The translations under genes and the position numbers were made by a program. The notes under the pieces are model-generated. The model had not been told where the DNA came from and did not search any database. It worked only from the letters and a program-made list of their open reading frames with translations. From Janibacter sp. HTCC2649 (lineage in GTDB: Bacteria; Actinomycetota; Actinomycetes; Actinomycetales; Dermatophilaceae): a DNA stretch of 64,000 bases. The DNA lies in the NCBI RefSeq assembly GCF_000152705.1, contig NZ_CH672413.1, positions 2,732,139 through 2,796,138 of the forward strand, given 5' to 3'. This document shows, one piece after another, positions 28,098 through 38,510 of the stretch. Each line of letters begins with the position of its first letter. Position 1 is the stretch's first letter.

Positions 28098-29579
28098 GTG
28101 TCACCCAATACTCCTTCCGCCCCGCTCATGAAGCAGGCCGTCGCCCGTCTCGCGCCGGTGCTGCCGCTGCTCACCGAGCTCGGCGCGCTCTTCACCCAGG
28201 CGGGTCACGAGCTCGCTCTCGTGGGTGGTCCGGTGCGCGATGCGTTCCTCGACCGCACGCCCCCGGACCTCGACTTCACGACGAGCGCGTCGCCCGAAGA
28301 GACCGAGGCGATCCTGCGCGCGTGGGGGACGGCGACGTGGGACATGGGCCGCGAGTTCGGGACGATCGGCGCCCGTCGGCGCGTCGGTGGCGTCGAGACG
28401 ACGGTCGAGATCACGACCTACCGCGCGGACGCCTATGACGGTGTGACCCGCAAGCCCGTCGTCGCGTTCGGTGAGTCGCTCGAGGAGGACCTCGTCCGGC
28501 GCGACTTCACGGTCAACGCGATGGCGCTGCGGTTGCCGTCGCTCGAGTTCATCGACCCGTATGGCGGGCTGGCCGACCTGCAGGCTGGCTGGCTGCGGAC
28601 GCCCGCCGCCCCCGAGGTGAGTTTCGGGGACGACCCGCTCCGGATGATGCGGGCCGTGCGCTTCGTCGCGCAGCTCGGTCTCGACCCCGCTCCGGAGGTG
28701 TATGCCGCGATGCAGGCCATGGCGGCCAGTCTCGAGATCGTCTCTGCCGAACGCATCCGCGACGAGCTCGTCAAGCTGTTGCTCGCCCCCCGGCCCCGAG
28801 CGGGACTGGAGCTGCTCACGGTCACGGGACTCGCGGCACACGTGCTGCCCGAACTTCCCGCCCTGCAGCTCGAGGTGGACGAGCACCACCGGCACAAGGA
28901 CGTCTACGACCACTCGCTCATCGTCCTCGAGCAGGCGATCGACCTGGAGGGCCCGGCAGACGGGCCTGTCGAGTCCGTGCCGGGGCCGGACCTCGTCCTG
29001 CGGTTGGCGGCGCTGCTCCACGACATCGGCAAGCCGGCGACCCGGCGCTTCGAACCGGCCGGGGGCGTGAGCTTCCACCACCACGAGGTCGTCGGCGCGA
29101 AGCTGACGGCGAAGCGGCTCAAGGCGTTGCGGTTCGACAAGGAGACGATCAAGGCGGTCTCGCGGCTCGTCGAGCTGCACCTGCGCTTCCACGGCTACGG
29201 CGACGGGGCGTGGACCGACTCGGCGGTGCGGCGCTACATCACCGACGCCGGACCGCTGCTCCCGCGCCTGCACCGACTGACCCGTGCCGACTGCACGACG
29301 CGCAATGTCCGCAAGGCACAACGGCTTTCACGGACCTACGACGAGCTCGAACGCCGCATCGGACTGCTCCTGGAGCAGGAGTCCCTGGCGGCAGTGCGAC
29401 CCGAGCTCGACGGCAACGAGATCGCCGAGCTCCTGGGGATCAAACCCGGGCCCGTGCTGGGTCGCGCCTACAAGTACCTGCTGTCCGTGCGACTCGACGA
29501 GGGCCCCATCGGACCCGAGGCCGCCGCCGATCGGCTGCGGACCTGGTGGGCCGAGCAGCCCGAGTCCATCCAGGACTGA
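28098..29579 (+). CDS. CCA tRNA nucleotidyltransferase (PcnA-like)
   Basis: 493 residues; adds or repairs the 3' CCA of tRNA. Nucleotidyltransferase motif LALVGGPVRDAFLDRTPPDLDF (about 40-60) with the DxD pair, then RRDFTVNAMALRLPS, RMMRAVRFVAQLGLDP, and a C-terminal HD domain with LAALLHDIGKPATR. It corresponds to Rv3907c (pcnA), divergent from mutT4 in mycobacteria; here a regulator and an oxidoreductase lie between. GTG start; an ATG eleven codons later (28129) is possible. Confidence 0.9.
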   Translation: MSPNTPSAPLMKQAVARLAPVLPLLTELGALFTQAGHELALVGGPVRDAFLDRTPPDLDFTTSASPEETEAILRAWGTATWDMGREFGTIGARRRVGGVETTVEITTYRADAYDGVTRKPVVAFGESLEEDLVRRDFTVNAMALRLPSLEFIDPYGGLADLQAGWLRTPAAPEVSFGDDPLRMMRAVRFVAQLGLDPAPEVYAAMQAMAASLEIVSAERIRDELVKLLLAPRPRAGLELLTVTGLAAHVLPELPALQLEVDEHHRHKDVYDHSLIVLEQAIDLEGPADGPVESVPGPDLVLRLAALLHDIGKPATRRFEPAGGVSFHHHEVVGAKLTAKRLKALRFDKETIKAVSRLVELHLRFHGYGDGAWTDSAVRRYITDAGPLLPRLHRLTRADCTTRNVRKAQRLSRTYDELERRIGLLLEQESLAAVRPELDGNEIAELLGIKPGPVLGRAYKYLLSVRLDEGPIGPEAAADRLRTWWAEQPESIQD

Positions 29580-29661
29580 GTCGCCGCGGCGGGACTTGTG
29601 TCCAGCCACAGGCGGGGTAGGGCACGCGTCCGACAGGACACAACGACGAGTCCCATCAGCG

Positions 29662-29683
29662 ATGGGGAGTTCTCCCCATCGTG
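29662..29683. promoter_or_regulatory. 22-bp palindrome before the PP2C-kinase operon
   Basis: CGATGGGGAGTTCTCCCCATCG region: a 9-bp stem on each side of GTTC. Its 16-bp core is identical to the one at 51359-51374. TAGGCT at 29703-29708 could be a -10 element, placing the palindrome over the -35 position. A terminator role for the CCA-adding gene is the alternative, but no U-run follows. Confidence 0.55.
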
Positions 29684-29772
29684 CGCATCCCGGGTGCACG
29701 ACTAGGCTGGTTCGGATCATGCACGGCGCCCGGTGAGGGCGCTGCCCCCGACCGCCCATGGAGGTGGCCCCG

Positions 29773-30255
29773 ATGCCCACGGTGGGCCACCCGAGCGCGC
29801 TCAGTCCGCAGCTCCCGACGATCGAGCTGACCCTGCCCGAGGGCTGGGTCGCCGAACCCGGCGGCGACGCCCTCTTCCGCGTCACGCACGGCAGGGGAGG
29901 GGACCTCGCACCCCAGCTGGCGGCATACATCCACACGTCGCACGAGGCGACCACCGCCGATCTGGTCGACGACCTCGTGATCGAGGCGGAGGCCCACGAC
30001 GAAGGTGAGTCGGACCCGACGTTCGACGTCGACCTCGACGGTCGCGAGTGGACCGGCCTCAACGTCTCGTGGATCCAGGACGGCGAACCCGTCTACCTCG
30101 TGCACCTCCTCACGGCCGTCGCCGCCGGTGAGGTCACCCAACTCGTCCGCCTCACGGGTCGCATCGCCGGTCCCGACTCCGAGCGCGACTACGACGAGGT
30201 CCAGGACGTCCTGGAGACCGCGCGGGTGACACCTGCGCGTGGAGACGACGCGTGA
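29773..30255 (+). CDS. Small LpqN-like protein, first gene of the signalling operon
   Basis: 160 residues without signal peptide or TM. LPTIELTLPEGWVAEPGGDALFRVTH and the later WTGLNVSWIQDGEPVYLVHLL pattern resemble the LpqN/LpqT fold (mycobacterial surface lipoproteins), but no lipobox is present, so this copy would be cytoplasmic unless exported otherwise. The ATG at 29773 is chosen since GGAGGTGG lies just upstream; another ATG at 29758 overlaps that site. The stop overlaps the phosphatase gene by four bases. Confidence 0.6.
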   Translation: MPTVGHPSALSPQLPTIELTLPEGWVAEPGGDALFRVTHGRGGDLAPQLAAYIHTSHEATTADLVDDLVIEAEAHDEGESDPTFDVDLDGREWTGLNVSWIQDGEPVYLVHLLTAVAAGEVTQLVRLTGRIAGPDSERDYDEVQDVLETARVTPARGDDA

Positions 30256-31067
30256 GCGCGGGGCACTACTCGGCGCTCACCGGGCCCGACGTGCGCATCC
30301 GCTCCGGGGCCGCGACCCACGTCGGCCGGGTCCGCGACCACAACGAGGACAACCTCATTGCCGAGGGACGCGTCTACGCGATCGCCGACGGCATGGGTGG
30401 TCACGCCGCGGGTGAGGTCGCGAGCAAGATCGCGGTCCAGTGCCTCGGTGAGCTCAACACGCGCGAGCACGTGCGCTCCGAGGACGTCGTTGCCCTGCTC
30501 CGTCGCACCAACCGCGAGATCCTCGAGTCGGCCGCCCGCCACCCCGAACAGACCGGCATGGGCACGACGGTGGCGGGCCTCACCGTCGTCGACGCTGGCG
30601 GTGCCGACCACTGGATCGTCTTCAACGTCGGCGACTCCCGCGTCTACCGCTTCCTCGGCAACCGGATGAGCATGGTCACGCAGGACCACTCCGAGGTGCG
30701 CGAGATGGTCGACGCCGGACTCATCACCGCCGAAGAGGCCCAGCGGCACCCGCTCCGCAACATCATCACCCGCTCGCTCGGCACCGAACCGGGCCCCAAC
30801 GCCGACGTCTGGGTCTTCCCGCCCCACCCCGGCGAACGCTTCGTCCTGTGCAGCGACGGACTCTCCAACGAGATCGACGACCGCACGATCATGGTGACCC
30901 TCCAGAAGTACGACGACCCCCAGGCCGCTGCGGATGCACTGTGCATCGCCGCCGTCGAGGCAGGAGGTCGTGACAACATCAGTGTTGTCGTCGTCGCTTT
31001 CGACGCTGACGAAGATGACAATGACGAGGCCGACACGGCTCCCCGTCACACCCTGATGCCGACCTGA
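30252..31067 (+). CDS. PP2C-family protein phosphatase (PstP-like)
   Basis: 271-residue metal-dependent Ser/Thr phosphatase. Motifs VGRVRDHNEDN, YAIADGMGGHAAGE, GMGTTVAGL, VFNVGDSRVYRF, LCSDGLSNEIDD and GGRDNISVVVV supply the metal-binding aspartates. No TM helix, so it is cytoplasmic, unlike mycobacterial PstP. It presumably opposes the kinase two genes downstream. Confidence 0.93.
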   Translation: MSAGHYSALTGPDVRIRSGAATHVGRVRDHNEDNLIAEGRVYAIADGMGGHAAGEVASKIAVQCLGELNTREHVRSEDVVALLRRTNREILESAARHPEQTGMGTTVAGLTVVDAGGADHWIVFNVGDSRVYRFLGNRMSMVTQDHSEVREMVDAGLITAEEAQRHPLRNIITRSLGTEPGPNADVWVFPPHPGERFVLCSDGLSNEIDDRTIMVTLQKYDDPQAAADALCIAAVEAGGRDNISVVVVAFDADEDDNDEADTAPRHTLMPT

Positions 31068-31077
31068 GGAACACACC

Positions 31078-32672
<1,595 letters not shown>

Positions 32673-32676
<4 letters not shown>

Positions 32677-34160
32677 CCCGAGCAGCACCCGGTTCCGCCC
32701 CGGAGATCCCCGGACTCGTCTACCGCCAACCCTTGGGTTCCGGCGGGTATGCCGACGTCTTCCTCTACGAGCAGCAGCAGCCACGCATGCCCGTGGCGGT
32801 CAAGGTCCTCAAGCGCGAGGGCCTCAACTCGACGATCCTGCGGCAGTTCGTCGACGAGGCCAACACCATGGCCCAGCTCGCCGACCACCCCTACATCGTC
32901 CAGGTCTTCCGCAGCGAGACACTTCCCGACGGTGGCGCCTACCTCGTCATGAAGTACTACCCGCCGCCCAACCTCGCGACCCGGGCCAAGCGGGAAAGGC
33001 TCACCGTCGAAGAGGTGCTGCGGACCGGCATACAACTGGCCAGTGCGGTCGAGACCGCGCACCGCGCGGGCATCATCCACCGCGACATCAAGCCGGCCAA
33101 CGTCCTCATCAGCCAGTACGGCGCCCCCGGCCTCACCGACTTCGGCATCGCCGGGCGCGGCGGCCAGGAGGAGCACGACGAGGACGTCGGCGTCTCGGTT
33201 CCGTGGTCTCCGCCCGAGGTGCTGTACGGCCAGAGCAACGGTGACGCCCGCAGCGACGTCTACTCCCTGGCCGCAACGCTGTGGCACCTCCTCGTCGGGC
33301 GCTCGCCGTTCGAGCAGCCCGGTGGCGACAACTCGGCCTACTCCCTCATGCCGCGCATCCGCGCGACACCCGTTCCACAGACCGGTCGCGCCGACGTCCC
33401 CGTCAGCCTCGAACGACTCCTCGGCCACGCCATGGCCAAGAAGCCGGACGCCCGCCCGCAGAGCGCGCTCGATCTCGCCCGCGCCCTGCAGGCCATCGAG
33501 CAGGAGCAGCGGTTCGCCCGCACTCCCATCGTCGTCCTCGACGAGTCGGGTCACACGACCGTCGCCGACAGCCGGGGGCAGGCCGCGCCCGAGCACACCG
33601 ACCCCGACCGCACCAGCGTGCGAGCGCCCATGGTCTCGTCGCCGCAGGCCTACACGCCGACGCCCGCAACGAAGCCGGCTGCGACAGCGGCAGACGCCGA
33701 CGAGGGACCGCAACCGACGACGATCAGCGGCGGTGCCCTGCTCGCCGGAGTCGGCGTCCTCATGCTCGTGCTCGTCGGCGCCCTCGTCTGGGCGGTCGGC
33801 TTCCGCGGCGACGGCAAACCGACCGACGAGGCGACCGACGCCCCCACGGCCTCGGTGACGACCGGACCCGGCGGACCCGCTGTCGACATCCCCGAGCCCC
33901 CGAACATGGACGGCCGCGCCGTCACCGGCGGTGTCGCCTTCACCTGGGAGTACGCCGGCGTCCGCAAGGGCGACTTCTACCCGATCAAGATTGCGGCCAG
34001 TGAGGCCGAGGTACCCAAGGCCCAGGTGGTGACCGCGCGCAAGATGCCCTACACGGTTCCTGCCAAGCCCGGCCAGACCGTCTGTGCCCAGGTGGCCGTC
34101 TCTCGAGCCACCGGCAACGCTTCGTCCTACTCGCCCATCAAATGCGTGACCGGAGGCTGA
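32673..34160 (+). CDS. Transmembrane Ser/Thr protein kinase with extracellular domain
   Basis: 495 residues. Kinase domain about 14-275: glycine loop GSGGYADVF, Lys44 (VAVKVLKRE), HRDIKPAN with Asp138, DFG at 156-158, activation end VPWSPPEVL. All catalytic residues are present. A linker leads to one TM helix (ALLAGVGVLMLVLVGALVWAV, about 355-375) and an extracellular FN3-like domain of about 90 residues with two Cys. It is not a PASTA kinase. GTG start overlapping the FHA gene by four bases. Confidence 0.92.
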
Positions 34161-34164
34161 CCCG

Positions 34165-34857
34165 ATGGCAGTGATCGTGGAGTTCTGCGGCGAGGAATTC
34201 CGGGCACCCGACGATGCCCCGCTGACGATCGGGCGCGTCGCCGACGTCGAGATCGACGACAATCCCTACCTGCACCGTATCTTCCTGCAGGTCCACCGTG
34301 AGCACGACCTGTGGTGGCTCTCCAACGTCGGCTCGACCCTCACCGCGACCGTCGGCGACCGCAAGGGCCTCTTCCAGGCGTGGCTCTCACCCGGCGCCCG
34401 CATCCCGCTCGCCCTCGAGGCGTTCACGGTCTGGTTCACCGCCGGCCCGACGACCTACGACTTCGACATCACCGTCGACGACGCGACCTTCACCTCGATC
34501 GTCACCGAGCCAGAACTCGAACCCGAGGACTCCCCGGGCGAGACCACGGTCGGCCGCGTCTCCATGACCCCCGACCAGAAGCTCCTCATCGTCGCGCTCT
34601 GTGAGAGCTTCGTACGCACGACGTATGCCGGCCAGGGCCAGATCCCCTCCTCCGCCCAGGCCGCTGCCCGGCTCGGCTGGACCACGACGAAGTTCAACCG
34701 CAAGCTCGACAACGTGTGTCAGAAGCTCGCCGACGCGGGTACTCGTGGACTCCACGGCGGACCCGGCAAGCTCGCCAGCAACCGCAAGTCCCGCCTCGTC
34801 GAGCACGCGCTGTCGACCCGCATGGTCACGGAAGCGGATCTCGTCCTCCTCGACTGA
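34165..34857 (+). CDS. Divergent FHA-like protein with C-terminal helix-turn-helix
   Basis: 230 residues. The N-terminal half (FRAPDDAPLTIGRVADVEIDDNPYLHRIFLQV...LWWLSNVGS) looks like a divergent FHA fold. The C-terminal half (MTPDQKLLIVALCESFVR...SSAQAAARLGWTTTKFNRKLDNVCQKL) is an HTH typical of DNA-binding regulators. It could couple kinase activity to transcription. It starts four bases after the kinase stop and ends the operon. Confidence 0.75.
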   Translation: MAVIVEFCGEEFRAPDDAPLTIGRVADVEIDDNPYLHRIFLQVHREHDLWWLSNVGSTLTATVGDRKGLFQAWLSPGARIPLALEAFTVWFTAGPTTYDFDITVDDATFTSIVTEPELEPEDSPGETTVGRVSMTPDQKLLIVALCESFVRTTYAGQGQIPSSAQAAARLGWTTTKFNRKLDNVCQKLADAGTRGLHGGPGKLASNRKSRLVEHALSTRMVTEADLVLLD

Positions 34858-34901
34858 ATTCCGCGGAGCGCGTTCAATCGCGTATGCCGTTCGGCTCCCG
34901 T

Positions 34902-35000
34902 GCGCGTATGCCGGTTCGCCGCCATCCCATCCGCCGCTCGCGCGCTGAGCGCACTCCCGGCTCCCGCCAGACCCAGCCAGCGGCGAACCGACATACGCGC
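34902..35000. repeat. Family B element, copy 3, in the 451-bp gap before the M6 protease
   Basis: Same core as copy 1 (TTCGCCGCCATCCCATCCGC at 34915-34934, and CCCGCCAGACCCAGCCAG). Outer arms GCGCGTATGCCGG and CCGACATACGCGC give a 21-bp inverted repeat with one mismatch. It starts 45 nt after the end of the kinase operon. Two GTATGCCG octamers lie in and beside it. The remaining interval 35001-35308 holds another octamer near 35102 and the protease ribosome-binding site; no gene is evident. Confidence 0.75.
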
Positions 35001-35308
35001 TGGTCGCTGGGCACCCGCGTGCCCCGCAGGACAAAGTCGTGCACAGCGGGATCCTGGCTGGGCGCGAAGGCTTGGGTGCGGCTCGGGTCGAAAGTGGGGG
35101 CACGGCATACGCGGCTGGTTGGTGAGGGGACCACCGCGGAAGTCCAGGTGAGGGGCTTGGGCCCCTGCTGGTTGGTGAAATTTGCGCGAGGGGTGACCGT
35201 TCACCGCGAAAGGCTTCCGCGATCGGTGCGGGAACGGCAGGATGCACAGAAGTCCGTGCAATTGGAGTGCGGGCTCCCGGGCTGAGGTCCGGTTCCTGGA
35301 GGAGAAAC

Positions 35309-38185
35309 ATGACAGCTCGCAGATCCACGCGCGCGCGTTGGCGTTACCTCGCCATCGCGCCCGCGGTTGCACTGGCCGCGACGGGACTGACCCTGGGGTC
35401 GGGCTCGGTGGCGGCAGCACCCAAGACAGGTCCGGTCGGTTCCGGCGTCGATGCAGCCGTGGGAGCGGGCTACATCAACTACGTCGCACCCCGGATGGAG
35501 AGCGCGTTCTCGACCGACAAGGCCGCGAAGATCAAGGGCAAGGCCGTCAGCAAGACCTCGGCGAAGACCCAGCAGGATGCGCTCGCGAAGGCCAAGGTGG
35601 TTGACCGCAAGCACAGCCAGGGCAACCCGGTCGCGGCACGACAGCTCGCCAAGATCGAGGCCAAGGCGATCAAGACGGGGCAGAGCCCCAAGGCGCTCAA
35701 GGCCGAGACGGCCCGAAAGTACAGCAGGTACAAGTCGGCGCCCACGATGCAGCAGGCCAAGCTGCTGACGATCCTCGTGGAGTTCAACGAGAACGCCAAC
35801 GACGACTTCAGTGGCGCGATGGTCCCCGACGGCTTCGGTGCGGAGGGCTGTGTGGCCGGCAACGTCCAGAACGGACCGACCCACAACCAGATCCCCAACC
35901 CGGCGACCAGCGACCTCAAGGACAACAACTCCATGTGGTTGTCGGACTTCTCGTCCGAGCACTACAACAAGATGCTCTACACCAAGAGCGGCATCACCGA
36001 GCGCGTCCGCACCGACCTCACGGGTCCTGACGGCAAGCCCGGCATCGACATCTCCGGTTACACCATGAAGAACATGTACGAAGAGATGTCCAAGGGGGCC
36101 TACACCGTGGGTGGTGCGGCCACCCCGTGGATCACCGTCCCGCACTCGGAGGCCTACTACGGCGCGACCGTGTGCCACAAGGACGAGAACGGCAAGTGGG
36201 TCTACGGCGCGATGCAGGACATGCAGGGCCACCCGAGCAACGCCAAGGGTCCCGGCCAGCTGCCCATCGATGCCGTCGCCTCGCTCGCGAAGGCACAGCC
36301 CAACTTCCCGTGGGCCGACTACGACCTCGAGGACCAGGGCGACGTGGACGGTGACGGCAACGTCCTCGAGCCCGACGGCGTCATCGACCACGTCGTGCTC
36401 GTCCACGCCGGTGAGGACAAGTCCGGTGGTGGCGGCGCCGAAGGCCCCTACGCCATCTGGGCGCACTCCTCGGCGGTGGCTGGCGGCGCTCCGGTGCCCG
36501 GCACCAACCTTCGCCTCTCGAACTACATCGTCCAGCCCGAGGACTCGGGTGTCGGCGTGTTCGCTCACGAGTACGGCCACGACCTCGGTCTGCCGGACCT
36601 CTACGACACCGCGAGCGGCGGTGACTCCGACGTCGACTTCTGGGACCTCATGAGCTCCGGGTCGCACTCGGGCCCGATCTTCCAGTCGATGCCGACGCAC
36701 ATGGGCATCTGGGACAAGTGGGTGCTCGGCTGGGCCGACCCGCTTCAGATGAACCCCGGTGACGCGGCCAAGTCCATCAAGGTCGGTCAGACCAGCCGGA
36801 CCCCCAAGGGCTCGGCCGACGGCGTGAAGATCAACCTCCCCAACAAGGTCGTCACGCGGGCCACCCCGCACAGTGGCACCAAGATGTGGTGGGGCAGCAA
36901 CGACCAGAACTGGGCGATGAACTCGTTGACCCGGTCGGTCACGGTGCCAGCGAACGCCGACGCGAAGTTCTGGATGTGGAACAACTACGTCATCGAGAAG
37001 GACTGGGACTTCGGTTTCGTCGAGGTCTCCACCGACGGTGGCACGACGTGGACCCCACAGAAGGTCTACAACGAGGCCGGTGCCGAGGTCTCGACCCCGG
37101 ACGCCTACGCCGACCCCAACGGCAACCTCGCCACGTTCGGCAACCGCAAGTACGGCCTGACGGGCACGAGCGACGGATGGCGTCATGACTACATCAACCT
37201 CGGAGCGTGGGCAGGCCAGAGTGTCAAGGTCCGCCTGATGCAGTCGACTGACGCTGCCTTCACCGAGCGCGGCTGGTTCGCGGACGACTTCTCGGTCACC
37301 GGTGGCGGGGCCACCACGTTCAGCGACAACGTCGAGGGCGGCGCCAACGGTTGGACTGCCACCACCGGTACGTGGGTGGGTGGCGAGGCGCTGGGTGCAG
37401 GTTGGATCATCGACTCCGGCACCTCGTCGGCGGCGCAGTACTACCTGGTCGAGTGGCGCAACTTCGACGGGTTCGACAAGGGCCTGCAGTACGCCTACGA
37501 CACCACCTACCAGAAGCTTGGTGGTGAGGGTGCGTGGAAGGTCGAGAAGATCAAGTACAACGCTCCGGGTGCGCTCGTCTGGTACCGGGACACGTCGTAC
37601 GGCGACGCCAACCACGTGCTCAACAACCTGACGACCCTCCCCAGTGAGGGCGCCAAGGGCGGTTTGCTCATCGTCGACAGCCACTTCGACCCGCTGCGCC
37701 GGACAGGGGCGAACGCCGCCCTTGACCCGTCGACCCTGAAGAACCTGCCGTCGCGTCCGCAGTCGTCCAACGCCGCGTTCAACGTGTTCGGGAGCTACCC
37801 GTTCAAGGAGTGCTCGACAAAGGCCGACTTCACCGGCGAGGCGTGCAACACCTTCGGGGCCCAGTCCGCGGTCAAGTCGTTCACGGACAACAAGGGTTGG
37901 TACCCCGGATTCGAGATCCGTGGCGAGGACATCTTCTACCGCGATGCCGACGCCTCGACCGTGGTCCCGTCCGTGGGCAACGCTCCGTACAGCGTGCGGG
38001 TCGTGGATGCGGCCGGCAACCCTCTGCCGCAGTACTACGGCGTCAACATCGGCGCCGTGACTCCTCTCGGAACGGGTAACCCGTCCGATGCGGGAGTGGG
38101 CTACGGAACCGGCGTGACCGTCACCAAGGCGTTCGTCGGGAACCAGTCCGCGCTGTTGCAGATCACTCCGCCCAAGGCCAAGTAG
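35309..38185 (+). CDS. Secreted M6 (immune inhibitor A-like) metalloprotease
   Basis: 958 residues. Signal peptide 1-36 (YLAIAPAVALAATGLTLG core, Ala-x-Ala end near AAAPK). A propeptide rich in Lys and Ala runs to about 150. Catalytic domain with HEYGHDLGLPDLYD (His420, Glu421, His424), the extended zinc motif of M6 peptidases, then a Met-turn-like FWDLMSSGSHSG. The C-terminal half has beta-sandwich and carbohydrate-binding-like features (WMWNNYVIEKDWDFGFVEVS). Strong GGAGGAG ribosome-binding site. Single transcription unit between the family B element and a strong terminator. Confidence 0.92.
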   Translation: MTARRSTRARWRYLAIAPAVALAATGLTLGSGSVAAAPKTGPVGSGVDAAVGAGYINYVAPRMESAFSTDKAAKIKGKAVSKTSAKTQQDALAKAKVVDRKHSQGNPVAARQLAKIEAKAIKTGQSPKALKAETARKYSRYKSAPTMQQAKLLTILVEFNENANDDFSGAMVPDGFGAEGCVAGNVQNGPTHNQIPNPATSDLKDNNSMWLSDFSSEHYNKMLYTKSGITERVRTDLTGPDGKPGIDISGYTMKNMYEEMSKGAYTVGGAATPWITVPHSEAYYGATVCHKDENGKWVYGAMQDMQGHPSNAKGPGQLPIDAVASLAKAQPNFPWADYDLEDQGDVDGDGNVLEPDGVIDHVVLVHAGEDKSGGGGAEGPYAIWAHSSAVAGGAPVPGTNLRLSNYIVQPEDSGVGVFAHEYGHDLGLPDLYDTASGGDSDVDFWDLMSSGSHSGPIFQSMPTHMGIWDKWVLGWADPLQMNPGDAAKSIKVGQTSRTPKGSADGVKINLPNKVVTRATPHSGTKMWWGSNDQNWAMNSLTRSVTVPANADAKFWMWNNYVIEKDWDFGFVEVSTDGGTTWTPQKVYNEAGAEVSTPDAYADPNGNLATFGNRKYGLTGTSDGWRHDYINLGAWAGQSVKVRLMQSTDAAFTERGWFADDFSVTGGGATTFSDNVEGGANGWTATTGTWVGGEALGAGWIIDSGTSSAAQYYLVEWRNFDGFDKGLQYAYDTTYQKLGGEGAWKVEKIKYNAPGALVWYRDTSYGDANHVLNNLTTLPSEGAKGGLLIVDSHFDPLRRTGANAALDPSTLKNLPSRPQSSNAAFNVFGSYPFKECSTKADFTGEACNTFGAQSAVKSFTDNKGWYPGFEIRGEDIFYRDADASTVVPSVGNAPYSVRVVDAAGNPLPQYYGVNIGAVTPLGTGNPSDAGVGYGTGVTVTKAFVGNQSALLQITPPKAK

Positions 38186-38203
38186 CCAGAGGCGGACCAC
38201 CTG

Positions 38204-38239
38204 TCGGGCCCGTATCCCTTTCGGGGGATGCGGGCCCGA
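38204..38239 (+). terminator. Terminator after the M6 protease
   Basis: 15-bp stem with one G-U pair (38204-38218 with 38225-38239), TCGGGCCCGTATCCC on the left arm, 19 nt after the stop codon. Confidence 0.82.
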
Positions 38240-38258
38240 TCCCGTATGCCGCCGACGC

Positions 38259-38418
38259 CTTCGTGCCCCACACGGACACGACCAAACCCCACTTCGTGCC
38301 CCGCACGGTCAGTGCCGGGCCCGGCTTTGTGCCCCGCACGGACAGAGCCGAGTCCGGCTTCGTGCCCCGCACGGTCAGTGCCGAGGCCGGCTTCGTGCCC
38401 CGCACGGACAGAGCCAGG
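38259..38418 (+). repeat. Tandem array of five 33-bp family A units (forward orientation)
   Basis: Units begin at 38259, 38292, 38325, 38358 and 38391, each starting CTTCGTGCCCC or a close variant. Odd units continue GGACAGAGCC-like and even units GGTCAGTGCC, giving a 66-bp higher order. The 33-bp period keeps frames open on both strands (FVPRT or SVRGTK peptides), which I do not count as genes. The 325-bp gap 38186-38510 holds this array, the terminator and two DnaA boxes. Confidence 0.88.
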
Positions 38419-38420
38419 TG

Positions 38421-38459
38421 TTGTCCACAGGCACAGTCCACGGTCGCAGGTTGTCCACA
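38421..38459 (+). promoter_or_regulatory. Two DnaA boxes 30 bp apart, 26-28 kb from oriC
   Basis: Perfect TTGTCCACA at 38421-38429 and 38451-38459, with CAGTCCACG between them, immediately upstream of the DUF559-like gene. Confidence 0.6.
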
Positions 38460-38510
38460 GACGACCGATCGGAGCTGCCCCGCGGCTGTCCGACCGTGAA
38501 GCGTTGGCGC

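Noticed and set aside
38263-38499. Open frames across the 33-bp array giving FVPRT or SVRGTK peptide repeats
   Set aside because: The unit length is a multiple of three, so frames stay open on both strands; there is no ribosome-binding site and the repeats also occur as non-coding hairpins.
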